Shown piece by piece: positions 7,001 to 13,915 of a stretch of DNA of 64,000 nucleotides. A program made the translations under genes and the position numbers. Where the stretch lies: positions 27,444 through 91,443 of the forward strand of contig CAZNRN010000014.1 in NCBI GenBank assembly GCA_964575605.1, written 5' to 3'. The DNA is from JAPWJZ01 sp964575605. GTDB taxonomy: Bacteria; Pseudomonadota; Alphaproteobacteria; Micavibrionales; UBA2020. The notes below the pieces were generated by a model. It searched no databases and had not been told where the DNA came from. It saw only the letters and a program-made list of their open reading frames with translations. Each line of letters opens with the position of its first letter. Within the stretch, counting starts at the first letter, position 1.

Positions 7001-9222
7001 CGCAGGCCCTGCAGGTTGTAGAAGCGGTAGACGGTATCCTTGGACAGCGGGTTGGTGGCGGTGGAATCGTTGGTGCCATAGGCCACGCTGTAATTGTCGA
7101 CGCCGCCCGCATGCTGGGTGGAGCTGGCCTTGCCGCCCGCGCCATAGGCGAAGGTGGCGTAGCGCACGCCCTTGGCGTCGGTGATGCCGGTGAGGGCATT
7201 CGGATAGGTGCCGTTTTCGTAGTGGTAGACGTTGGTCTTGGTATCCGGGCGCGTGACGGTGGTGAGGTTGCTGCCCGTATAGGAATAGCTGAAGGTGCCG
7301 TCGGGCGTGACCAGCGTGGCGAGCTTGCCGCTCGAATACGTCATGCTGATGGAGCGGCCGCTTTCGTTGGTGACGGAGGTAAGCTGGTTCGAGCCGTTAT
7401 AGGCAAGGTTCAGCGCGATGCCGCCCAGGTATTCGATGCGGGTGAGCAGCTTGGCCGAGTTATATTTTTCGACGGTGCCGTCGTGCAGGGTGTATTTGTA
7501 CCCGCCGGTGATGGTTTCGAACGTGGCGGTGGTGGAGGGGTTGACAGGCACCCAGACGGAGCCGCTGAGCGTGAAGGAGGTCGTAGCGCCGGAGCCGTCG
7601 GTGATGGAGGCGGCGGAGCCCACGACGGAGAGGATGCGGGCGTAGTTGTGGCGCCAGAAGCTGCCGACGGTATTGTCCGTCCAGCTGCTATCGGAGCGGT
7701 AGGTGCGTTGGAACAAGAGCCCGTCGGCGTCGTAATCGGTTTCCACCTGCACCTTGTAGCCGATATCGACGTTGATGGGGTTGCCGACGGCCAGCAGGGT
7801 GCCGTTGGCGGAGGTGGGGGAGGGCGGATATGTGGGAGAGGTGGCGGGCGAACCACGGGTCCAATTTGACGGATCGAGCAAGGGAAGGGCTTTGGCCTTC
7901 TGGTTGGCGGCCGTGGGCGGCACGCGGCAGCCTCGGTCGACTGGCGATTCGGAGGCGGTGGACGGGGGCACCGTCGGCGGGGTGGAGGTGAGGGTGACGG
8001 TGTAATCGTCAGGGAGGTAATTGTATTGCGGATAAACGGCGACGGTATAGAGGCCTGTTGCAGCCGGCAAGGGGGTCGGCCCGCCGGAATTGAGGTAGTA
8101 GTTCCAGAAGCTGCCGTCGGGCTTCATGAAGTGGATATAGCGGTTATAGGCCGCGCCGGTGGAAGCAATCGTGACATTGGCGCCGCCGGTCGCGTCGAAC
8201 TGGTAACTGTCGAGGGCATTGACGTTCAGCGTCCCGCTGCGGGTTTGCCCGCTGACAAGGAAGCCCTTCGACACGTCTTCGCCGCCTTGCAGGTAATACA
8301 TCTCCATGGCGCCGTTGTGCAAATAATTCGTGCCGACGACGACGACGGTGTAGGTGCCGGTGGCGGGCAGGTTGTCGGCATAGCGCGTCGCGCCGTAATC
8401 CCAGTAGCTGCCGTCGGGTTTATAGATGACGATGTTGGGGTAATAGGTGGAACCGACAGCCAGCATCATGCCCTTGCCCGCGGCGCCCTCGAACTGGTAG
8501 CTGATAAGCCCGTTGACCGGCAGCGTGGCGCTGTAATTCCAGCCGCTTTGCATCACGCCGTTGGAAACCGTGCTGCCGCCCCTGACATAGGAAATGTCAT
8601 AGGCGCCGCTGCTGGTTGAAGACGCCGCGGCGAGGACGACGGTATAGGTGCCTGTCGCTGGCAGGCTCGTCGTGGAGAAGCCGGCAGCGCCCGACGACCA
8701 GTAGCTGCCGTCGGGCTTGTAAAGGAAGACGTTCATCGTGTATGCCGCGGTGACGCGGATATAGAACCCCTGTCCGGCCGTGCCGCTGATGGTATAGCTC
8801 TTGAGGCCGTTCTTCGGCATGGTGCTGCTGGCCGTCGCGCCGCTGGTCAGCGCGCCGTCGGACACGCTGTCGTTACCGCGGACGTAATAAAGCGTATAGC
8901 TGCTGGTGTTGGAGGGGCTGGGCAGGGAGAGGGTGACGGTGTAAGTGCCCGTCTGCGGAAGGTTCGTGGAGGAGATGCGGTCCGTGCTGCTGCCCAGCGA
9001 GGTGCCGTCGGGCTTCGTGACCGAGATCGTCAGCGCGTAACTGGCGGTGCCCGATATCGTGTAGGCCTGCCCCGCCGTCGCGGTGAATGTATAGCTGGGA
9101 TTCGGGCCGCCCGCAGGGATGGTGCCTGTGGCGGTGCCGCCGCTCGCCAGCGCCGTGGCGAACGCCTGGCTGCTGCACAGCATGAAAAGGGAAAGCACGA
9201 TCCCGCACAATAAACGCTTCAT
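4051..9222 (-). CDS. Complete Sec-exported Rhs/YD-repeat polymorphic toxin
   Basis: 1723 residues, start preceded by GGGAGA. Residues 1-23 form a clear Sec signal peptide. Residues about 26-420 hold four tandem ~98-residue beta-rich repeats (each with a KPDG and a TGTYTV-like motif) resembling pre-peptidase C-terminal domains. A DUF6531-like entry segment lies at about 480-530 (VDIGYKVQVETDYDADG), then YD repeats, then the Rhs core (YLHTDHLGTPRFATN; RYISSDPIGL). The last ~150 residues form a Cys-containing, partly hydrophobic tip ending in IYDLSSIGTCTATC, of unrecognised activity. There is no PAAR domain, so delivery is more likely cell-surface (WapA-like) than T6SS. The family role is a contact toxin carrier; target and activity are unknown. 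Confidence 0.85.
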   Translation of the reverse strand: MKRLLCGIVLSLFMLCSSQAFATALASGGTATGTIPAGGPNPSYTFTATAGQAYTISGTASYALTISVTKPDGTSLGSSTDRISSTNLPQTGTYTVTLSLPSPSNTSSYTLYYVRGNDSVSDGALTSGATASSTMPKNGLKSYTISGTAGQGFYIRVTAAYTMNVFLYKPDGSYWSSGAAGFSTTSLPATGTYTVVLAAASSTSSGAYDISYVRGGSTVSNGVMQSGWNYSATLPVNGLISYQFEGAAGKGMMLAVGSTYYPNIVIYKPDGSYWDYGATRYADNLPATGTYTVVVVGTNYLHNGAMEMYYLQGGEDVSKGFLVSGQTRSGTLNVNALDSYQFDATGGANVTIASTGAAYNRYIHFMKPDGSFWNYYLNSGGPTPLPAATGLYTVAVYPQYNYLPDDYTVTLTSTPPTVPPSTASESPVDRGCRVPPTAANQKAKALPLLDPSNWTRGSPATSPTYPPSPTSANGTLLAVGNPINVDIGYKVQVETDYDADGLLFQRTYRSDSSWTDNTVGSFWRHNYARILSVVGSAASITDGSGATTSFTLSGSVWVPVNPSTTATFETITGGYKYTLHDGTVEKYNSAKLLTRIEYLGGIALNLAYNGSNQLTSVTNESGRSISMTYSSGKLATLVTPDGTFSYSYTGSNLTTVTRPDTKTNVYHYENGTYPNALTGITDAKGVRYATFAYGAGGKASSTQHAGGVDNYSVAYGTNDSTATNPLSKDTVYRFYNLQGLRRLIQLDGVASTNCPASNKYYNYDKLGRIVGKTDWQNVVTRYAYDSRSNVTKIAEAVSSGYQRITTITWDATFNLPDVVSEPGLTTDFDYDTYGRLVTMTETDTATSATRITTYSYYSNGTDGSGNVILGRLQQVDGPRTDVSDITSYAYDGNYNLTTVTNALSQVTSITARDSAGRPTTVQDPNGINTVITYDSNGWLDTATRASGTGLAAVYDFDYDFNGNLTKVTLPNSVFVEYSYDNAQRLTGIKDSLNNTVTYTLNNAGNATQVEVKNSTPARTYIHTQTFDELMRLLTSVGAATPAQTATFGYDKNSNLTSYTDPKTNVTGYTYDPLQRLQTSTNALSGVTTLGYTGLDDVNSVKDQRNHTTTYTYNAFGDVTGETSPDRGTLSYTVDKAGNVTQRTDARSVVTNFTYDALNRPLTVAYPAETALNVTLTYDASSGCGTAYKGRLCTVADATGTTTYVYDVLGRVTSASENRGGGLTLASSYTYDLAGNIATITLPSGRVVTYTRNANGLVSNVAAPINGSATNLASSITYLPFGPLNALTYGNSKTLSATFDNDYNPTNRTISGGIANWTYTTDKNSNVTQAGATTYGYDALNRVNAENAGAATSYTYDATDNRLTKVQGSTTTTTVPSTSNKISAVGGTSYTYDSAGNITAIGTNGYVWSNAGLMKEYKISGTSTATYTYNAYNQRTKKVTGGTTTHYVYGAGGLLYGEYTTAGAMVREYIYLNGAPLAQVTAGSPETVAYLHTDHLGTPRFATNSAGTQVWSWNNDAFGTSTPTATVTVNLRMPGQYYDSESGLFYNWNRYYNPAIGRYISSDPIGLKGGLNLFLYVDANPVNEIDPKGLESPTVTLGIDPFAPPELTTVEKCMVSCASEMFNNTTYNTAQGVCTAAAAPLPKSALGLPSSFGSSKITNPISYSGYLLGQRGMSIPQLPFQVLGTSNPFYAFGRANGYFVRGLWIYDLSSIGTCTATCTASGGL
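4528..5909. repeat. Direct repeat of Rhs core, copy inside the complete gene
   Basis: Partner of the repeat at 1932-3310. It covers the last YD repeats and the core-tip junction of the complete Rhs gene. The repeat arms bracket the complete gene's tip, its ACP-like partner, the REP-like cluster and an orphan immunity-like gene, so a crossover would delete those and fuse the HNH-like tip to the full-length protein. Confidence 0.85.
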
Positions 9223-9245
9223 GAAAATATCTCCCTATTGCCTTT

Positions 9246-9262
9246 CCCGGCAAAAAGCCGGG
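9246..9262. promoter_or_regulatory. Small hairpin in rhs leader
   Basis: CCCGGC-AAAAA-GCCGGG, a perfect 6-bp stem about 24 bases upstream of the rhs start codon. It has no T-run in the rhs direction. It may influence leader stability or translation of the large gene; function is not shown. Confidence 0.35.
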
Positions 9263-9408
9263 TGCCCTTTTAAATGCGCAGGCGAGTGTACCTGCAAATA
9301 ATGACTATTCTATTAAGGTTTTCTGCCTTTAGGTTAAGCTCCGGCGCACAGGATTGCGCGTTTCCGCAATCTTGTTTCGTTTCGCAATATTATGGCTTTG
9401 TCGGGGCG

Positions 9409-9423
9409 TTAGTGGTTTGTTAA
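9409..9423. promoter_or_regulatory. Near-consensus CtrA box upstream of DUF1579 gene
   Basis: TTAG-N7-TTAA, one base off the CtrA full site TTAA-N7-TTAA, with a spacer (TGGTTTG) very like that of the perfect site at 36928-36942 (TAGTTTG). It lies 75 bp upstream of the DUF1579 start. Control by CtrA is inferred. Confidence 0.45.
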
Positions 9424-9497
9424 AGGCAATAAACCTATATTCAATCACATCGTTCGTCTTAACATTGTAGCGGCTTTTTGTTTTTACAGGTGTCCCC

Positions 9498-10118
9498 ATG
9501 AAAAAATTTATCCCCTGCTCCCTCGCGCTCTCGCTCCTTGCTGCAACCGCCTTTGCCGCCGAAACGCCATATGTGCCCGCAGGCGAAGCAACGCTGAAAC
9601 AGATCGAGGCGCGTTCGAATCCTTCTGCTGATAACATGAGCCTGCTGGCCGCTCTCGCGGGCAACTGGGTCTACACGGCGCTTGTCTGGGCGAAGCCGGA
9701 CGCCAAACCGCAGGCAGCCGACGGCAAGGTTGTGAACGAGATCGTGCTCGACAACCGCTTCCTCGCGTCGAACTTTACAGGCTATGTGAACATCGATGGT
9801 ATCGAAATGCCCTACAAGGGGCAAAGCCTGACCGGCTACGACACGGCAAAGAAATCCTTTACCTCGAACTGGGTCGATACGCTCGGCACCGGCATTAGGG
9901 CAGGCATCGGCACTTATAATGAAAAAGAAAAAACCATTACTGAAACCGGTCGCTTCATCAACCCCATCACAGGCGCTGATGAAAATTTCCGTGCCGAAAC
10001 CCGGCTCACTAGCCCTGAAACCTATGAGCGCACGGTGTTTACAACGGGAAAATCTGGCAAGGAAGCAAAGCTGATGGAGTTCAAATATACAAAGCCTGGG
10101 TATGTGAAAGCCGAATAG
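9498..10118 (+). CDS. Secreted DUF1579-family protein
   Basis: 206 residues with a Sec signal peptide (MKKFIPCSLALSLLAATAFA), so periplasmic or secreted. The mature part matches the DUF1579 pattern: an LAGNWVYT start, then RFLASNFTGYV, a GMPYKGQ-like segment (IEMPYKGQSLTGYD) and SNWVDTLGTGI, suggesting a lipocalin-like beta barrel. No biochemical role is established for the family. It converges on the chromate transporter gene with only four bases between the stop codons. A near-consensus CtrA box is upstream. Confidence 0.75.
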   Translation: MKKFIPCSLALSLLAATAFAAETPYVPAGEATLKQIEARSNPSADNMSLLAALAGNWVYTALVWAKPDAKPQAADGKVVNEIVLDNRFLASNFTGYVNIDGIEMPYKGQSLTGYDTAKKSFTSNWVDTLGTGIRAGIGTYNEKEKTITETGRFINPITGADENFRAETRLTSPETYERTVFTTGKSGKEAKLMEFKYTKPGYVKAE

Positions 10119-10122
10119 ATTT

Positions 10123-11400
10123 TTATATGAGTTTGAGCGCCCCTCCCAACACCGCACAAACACCGAGCGTCTCCAGCATATTGCGCTTCAGCCAGAAGGT
10201 CATGGCCGCGGCAACGGCCGCGATGCCGAGTGCGTAGAAATCGGGCTGGCCTTTATTGATTGTCACATGCAACCCGAACCAGACGGCAAGGTTCAGGATT
10301 ACGCCTGTCACAGCTGCTGTAATCGCGGATAGCACCGCGCTGACAGCTTTGTTGCCGCGGATGCGTTCGATGTAGGGCGCGCCGGCGAAGATCCAGAGGA
10401 AGCAGGGGGCGAAGGTGACCCAGGCGGCGATAACTGCGCCAGCGACGCCTGCCAGCATCCCGCCCTGCTTGTATGCCGCCATGAAGCCGACATATTCCAG
10501 CACGAGTATCAGCGGGCCCGGCGTGGTTTCGGCGAGGCCGAGGCCGTTCATCATGTCTTCGGCCGACAGCCATTTGAAGTTCTGCACGGCTTCCTGCGCG
10601 ACATAGGTAAGCGCGGCATAAGCGCCGCCGAAGGTGACGACCGCCATTTTGCTGAGGAATACTGCCAGCTGTGCAAGGACGCTATCGGCATTCCAGACGA
10701 AAAGACCGGCCACGGGCAGCAGCCATATCGCCAGCCAGGCAAGGATGGTCAGCATATCGCGGCGCCTGTCGGGCACAGTATGGGCGAGCAATCCGGCCGC
10801 GGCCATTTTGTCGACAACGCTTTTAGCCTTATCTTCTTTAATGTCCTTTTGCTTTTGCGCGAACAGTTGCGGCGCGAAGCGGTTACCGGCAAGCCCCGCT
10901 GCTGCGGCCGCGACGATGACAAGCGGGAAGGGGATATGCAGGAAGAAAATCGCGATGAAGGACAGTGCAGCCAGCGCGACCAGCATCGCGTTATGCAGCG
11001 CGCGTTTGCCGATGCGCAGGAGCGCTTCGATAACAATCACCAGCACAGCGCATTTGATGCCGAAGAAAACGGCGCTGACCAGCGGCACGGCATGGAACGC
11101 CGCGTAGGTGGCCGAGAGCGCGAGCATCACAAGAAAACCGGGCAGCACAAAGAGCAGTCCCGCGACAACACCGCCCCATGTCTTGTGCAGCAGCCATCCG
11201 ATGTATGTCGCCAGCTGCATCGCCTCTGGCCCGGGCAGCAGCATGCAGTAATTCAACGCATGCATGAAACGCTTCTCGTCGACCCAGTGTTTTTCCTCGA
11301 CGAGGACTTTGTGCATGAGCGCGATCTGCCCTGCGGGACCGCCGAAGCTGAAAATCCCGATTCTGAACCATGTGGATAAGGCGTCGCGGCGTGAAATCAT
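10123..11400 (-). CDS. chrA: ChrA-type chromate transporter, two CHR domains
   Basis: 425 residues, the normal length for a long-chain CHR family inner-membrane transporter. The N-terminal domain has FSFGGPAGQIALMH and LLPGPEAMQLATYIG; the C-terminal domain repeats the pattern as TFGGAYAALTYVAQEAV and AETTPGPLILVLEYVG. About ten hydrophobic segments fit two duplicated domains joined by a charged linker at about residues 185-205. Family members export chromate by a chromate/sulfate-type mechanism. No regulator (chrB) is adjacent, so the true substrate is not certain. Confidence 0.88.
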   Translation of the reverse strand: MISRRDALSTWFRIGIFSFGGPAGQIALMHKVLVEEKHWVDEKRFMHALNYCMLLPGPEAMQLATYIGWLLHKTWGGVVAGLLFVLPGFLVMLALSATYAAFHAVPLVSAVFFGIKCAVLVIVIEALLRIGKRALHNAMLVALAALSFIAIFFLHIPFPLVIVAAAAAGLAGNRFAPQLFAQKQKDIKEDKAKSVVDKMAAAGLLAHTVPDRRRDMLTILAWLAIWLLPVAGLFVWNADSVLAQLAVFLSKMAVVTFGGAYAALTYVAQEAVQNFKWLSAEDMMNGLGLAETTPGPLILVLEYVGFMAAYKQGGMLAGVAGAVIAAWVTFAPCFLWIFAGAPYIERIRGNKAVSAVLSAITAAVTGVILNLAVWFGLHVTINKGQPDFYALGIAAVAAAMTFWLKRNMLETLGVCAVLGGALKLI

Positions 11401-11523
11401 CGCCCTGATATAGCACGTATTTCAGGCGGTGGCGGGCAGAATCGGTGGGGTACAATGGGAACACATTGAAATAAAATGAGCATAAACCAAACATATGAAT
11501 TTATTGTTAAATTCGGGATGCAT

Positions 11524-11551
11524 TTGACAGCAATCTTTACCCTGTTAGCCT
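11524..11551 (+). promoter_or_regulatory. Sigma70-like promoter of the radical SAM operon
   Basis: TTGACA (11524-11529), 16-base spacer, TAGCCT (11546-11551), about 40 bp upstream of the first paralogue's ATG. The -35 is perfect; the -10 is weak. No other good candidate is seen for the three-gene unit. Confidence 0.55.
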
Positions 11552-11591
11552 GAAGATAAGGAACAAACGAGACGAGGTACGAGACTAGAAA

Positions 11592-12140
11592 ATGACCAAG
11601 CAGAAACTGAAATTCAAAATCGAAGGAGGCCTGCAAAAATTAGCTGATTTCTATTCTGCAACCGATAAAGACACCCACGCACACGACACTTACTGGCACA
11701 ATCCCGGCGCGCTTCTGGAGGCTCTCGCCGTCGCACCCGCCAAGGAAATACGGATTTCTACAGGCTACAAAAAACTTGCTGAGACTGCCCCCACGATCGA
11801 TTTCGATAAATGGACTGGTACTTTTGACAGCGGCATGACGGACGGCGTAACGGCGGCTCCCCCCGGCACAGCCTACGCCTCCCTCATGCAGGCTGTCGAC
11901 CCCGCGCAGCACTGCGGAAAAATTAGCGAAGATTTCGACAACGCCATCACCGTCACCTCCGTCGCGGTTGTCGTTGTGGTCGTGACCGTCACGGTTGTGA
12001 GCGGCCGCGCAGATTACAATAAAGAAACGCCGGCGCGCCTGCCGGTCCCTAATTCTCCCAAATTTATGGCCCCGAATTTTGCCGCCGAAATGTCGCGCAC
12101 CGCGCAGGCAGTGGCAGAGCAGATCGGCTGGTTCTCTTAA
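11592..12140 (+). CDS. Putative radical SAM partner protein, paralogue A
   Basis: 182 residues of unrecognised family. Residues 1-75 closely match the next gene product (shared pattern: MTKQKL-F, NP-AL-EAL-VAP--EIR-S-GYK-LA, DFD). A very Val-rich hydrophobic segment lies at about 119-135, and the two proteins share a C-terminal pattern (PKF-A, then A--I-W-S at the end). The conserved charged N-terminus plus variable C-terminal part recalls the leader-core layout of modified peptides, but length and membrane segment are unusual for one. It is first in an apparent operon with a second paralogue and a radical SAM enzyme. Function is unknown; substrate status is inferred. Confidence 0.65.
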   Translation: MTKQKLKFKIEGGLQKLADFYSATDKDTHAHDTYWHNPGALLEALAVAPAKEIRISTGYKKLAETAPTIDFDKWTGTFDSGMTDGVTAAPPGTAYASLMQAVDPAQHCGKISEDFDNAITVTSVAVVVVVVTVTVVSGRADYNKETPARLPVPNSPKFMAPNFAAEMSRTAQAVAEQIGWFS

Positions 12141-12154
12141 ACGAAACACACCCA

Positions 12155-12208
12155 CGGTCATCGCGCGAGAAGGAAGGAGCTGCTTTCATCAGAAGGGCGC
12201 GATGACCG
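12155..12208. promoter_or_regulatory. Inverted repeat between the two paralogues
   Basis: A perfect 12-bp inverted repeat (CGGTCATCGCGC at 12155-12166 and its complement at 12197-12208) encloses a 30-base purine-rich loop. There is no T-run after it, so it is not a classic terminator. It could be an RNA processing or attenuation element adjusting expression of the downstream genes. Confidence 0.45.
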
Positions 12209-12244
12209 GGGCTTATTAAAATTCAACGTCCAGAAAAGGTTTAC

Positions 12245-12811
12245 ATGACGAAACAGAAGCTGACATTCAAGGTAGAAAAAGGTCTCGAGAAAATCGCCGG
12301 TATTTACGCCGCCGCGGATAAGGACGCAGGCGCAGCGCAGGCTTATTTCGACAACCCCGCCGCCCTGATGGAAGCGCTGCAGGTGGCGCCGCACCGTGAA
12401 ATCCGCCTTTCTCCCGGATACAAACGTTTGGCGGATGCTTTGTGCTCTTTCGATTTCGATAGTTACCAGGCTGAACTTGCAGACGGGCCCAAGGGCGAAT
12501 GCGGTCTCAGCCTCCCCATTCTCGACAACATGTGGAAAAAAGTGAGCGGCGTTGATTGCGCCATACACATCGACCGGGAACTGATTGCGGGGCCCATTGT
12601 GGCCGTTGCGGTTTCCATGATTACCGTTGCCGTCGCCTTTGTGAACTTGAGCGGCCGCAACGAAGACGAAGTTGGCGACAAGACACCCGTCGCCCCCGCC
12701 GTGCGCCGCCCCCGCGTGCCCGGCGGCCCCAAATTCTCTGCAACCAAAGAGGAGTTGCAACACCTGGCGCAGCATGCTCAAATCGTGGCGGACCATATCT
12801 GGCTGTCTTAA
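12245..12811 (+). CDS. Putative radical SAM partner protein, paralogue B
   Basis: 188 residues, paralogous to the preceding gene. It has the same N-terminal block (NPAALMEALQVAPHREIR, then SPGYKRLAD) and a hydrophobic stretch at about 115-135, followed by SGRNEDE and a Pro/Arg-rich linker, ending in ADHIWLS. It has two Cys residues near 90-115 that the first paralogue does not align well. AAAAGG precedes the ATG. The radical SAM gene starts 12 bases downstream, so co-transcription is very likely. It may be an enzyme substrate or an accessory membrane component. Confidence 0.65.
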   Translation: MTKQKLTFKVEKGLEKIAGIYAAADKDAGAAQAYFDNPAALMEALQVAPHREIRLSPGYKRLADALCSFDFDSYQAELADGPKGECGLSLPILDNMWKKVSGVDCAIHIDRELIAGPIVAVAVSMITVAVAFVNLSGRNEDEVGDKTPVAPAVRRPRVPGGPKFSATKEELQHLAQHAQIVADHIWLS

Positions 12812-12823
12812 TTTGAGATACAC

Positions 12824-13915
12824 ATGGCTGTTTCGCACGACCTGATCAAGCATCGCAACCTGACCTTGATGCTGACCTACCGCTGCAATGCGCAGTGCAG
12901 GGAGTGTGGTACGTTTTCCAGCCCACATGATAAAAACGACATCACACTTGAAACCGCCATCAATTCCATCAACTGGGCGCATGAATGCGGCCTGCCTCAG
13001 GTGATTTTTACGGGCGGCGAGCCTAGCTTGCGCTGGGATGACCTGGTGAAATGCGTTCGCCACGCAACCTCGCTCGGCATGTCGACGCGCGTCGTTTCGA
13101 ACGCGCAATGGGCGGTCACGCCCGAAGCCGCCGAGAAAGGCATCCGAGAATTGCAGGAAGCGGGCCTTGGCGAAATTAACTATAGCACCGGCGACGAACA
13201 CGTGCGCTTTATCCCGCTGCCGCATGTATTGAACGCCATCCGCGCGGCAGTGAAGGCGAAAATGCCTGTCGCCCTGATGTTCGAGCTGCGCGCGAAATCG
13301 GTGGTCGATGAAAAACAGCTGGTGGCGGATATAGAGACGCTGGCCTCGCCAGAAGACCTGAAGCAATATTTCACTTTTATCCGCAGCCCCTGGATGCCGA
13401 TCCGCCCCGACAATATCGAGGAATATCCGGAAGGGTTATACGCCAACAAGACCAACGTCGCGCACCGCACCGGCTGCGAAAGCGTGCTGTCGAACTACGT
13501 TGTCCAAGGCAGCGGTAAAATCGCGCCCTGCTGCGGCCTCGGCATGCGCACGGTGCCGGAATTGCAGATCGGCGATGCAATGGAAAACGTCGCCAACCCG
13601 CTGGCCAAGGCTATCGAGGAAGGGGAGAGCGACCTGTTCCTCTATGCGCTGCACAAAATAGGCCCCGAGAAAATCGTCGCCTGGGCCGCGCAGAAAGATC
13701 CGTCTATCAAGTGGGAAAACATGTATGCCCACCGCTGCCAGGCCTGCATGCGCATCTACCGCGACCCGAAGGTAAAACAGGTCATCATCGACCACATACA
13801 GGAGCTGATGGCCGAAATGGTCTATGGCGGAATGGTCTTGCGCCGTTTCGAGCAGATGGCCGCAGAGGCACTCGGCGCCGTAACTGAAAAGCCGGATTTC
13901 CGGCACTACGTCTAG
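12824..13915 (+). CDS. Radical SAM enzyme with C-terminal SPASM-like cysteines
   Basis: 363 residues. C21, C25 and C28 form the CxxxCxxC motif that binds the 4Fe-4S cluster with S-adenosylmethionine; GGEPS at about 65 is the SAM-binding segment. C-terminal Cys residues at about 216, 234-235 and 304/307 (GCES, APCCGLG, RCQAC) look like ligands of a second cluster, as in SPASM/twitch peptide-modifying enzymes. Such enzymes often install cross-links or epimerise residues in ribosomal peptides. It is encoded directly after two paralogous proteins with a conserved N-terminal block, its likeliest partners. The exact reaction cannot be told from sequence. Confidence 0.85.
   Translation: MAVSHDLIKHRNLTLMLTYRCNAQCRECGTFSSPHDKNDITLETAINSINWAHECGLPQVIFTGGEPSLRWDDLVKCVRHATSLGMSTRVVSNAQWAVTPEAAEKGIRELQEAGLGEINYSTGDEHVRFIPLPHVLNAIRAAVKAKMPVALMFELRAKSVVDEKQLVADIETLASPEDLKQYFTFIRSPWMPIRPDNIEEYPEGLYANKTNVAHRTGCESVLSNYVVQGSGKIAPCCGLGMRTVPELQIGDAMENVANPLAKAIEEGESDLFLYALHKIGPEKIVAWAAQKDPSIKWENMYAHRCQACMRIYRDPKVKQVIIDHIQELMAEMVYGGMVLRRFEQMAAEALGAVTEKPDFRHYV

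Noticed and set aside
2292..7869. Long plus-strand open frames rich in Gly, Ala and Val opposite the Rhs genes
   Set aside because: They are antisense shadows of GC-rich YD-repeat coding sequence; no ribosome binding sites and composition is unlike real proteins.
1900..9200. CRISPR-like periodicity in the Rhs region
   Set aside because: The periodicity comes from degenerate YD repeats in coding sequence; there are no short identical repeats with unique spacers of constant length.
12158..13366. 402-codon minus-strand open frame
   Set aside because: It lies opposite paralogue B and the radical SAM gene, whose Cys motifs prove the plus-strand frame.
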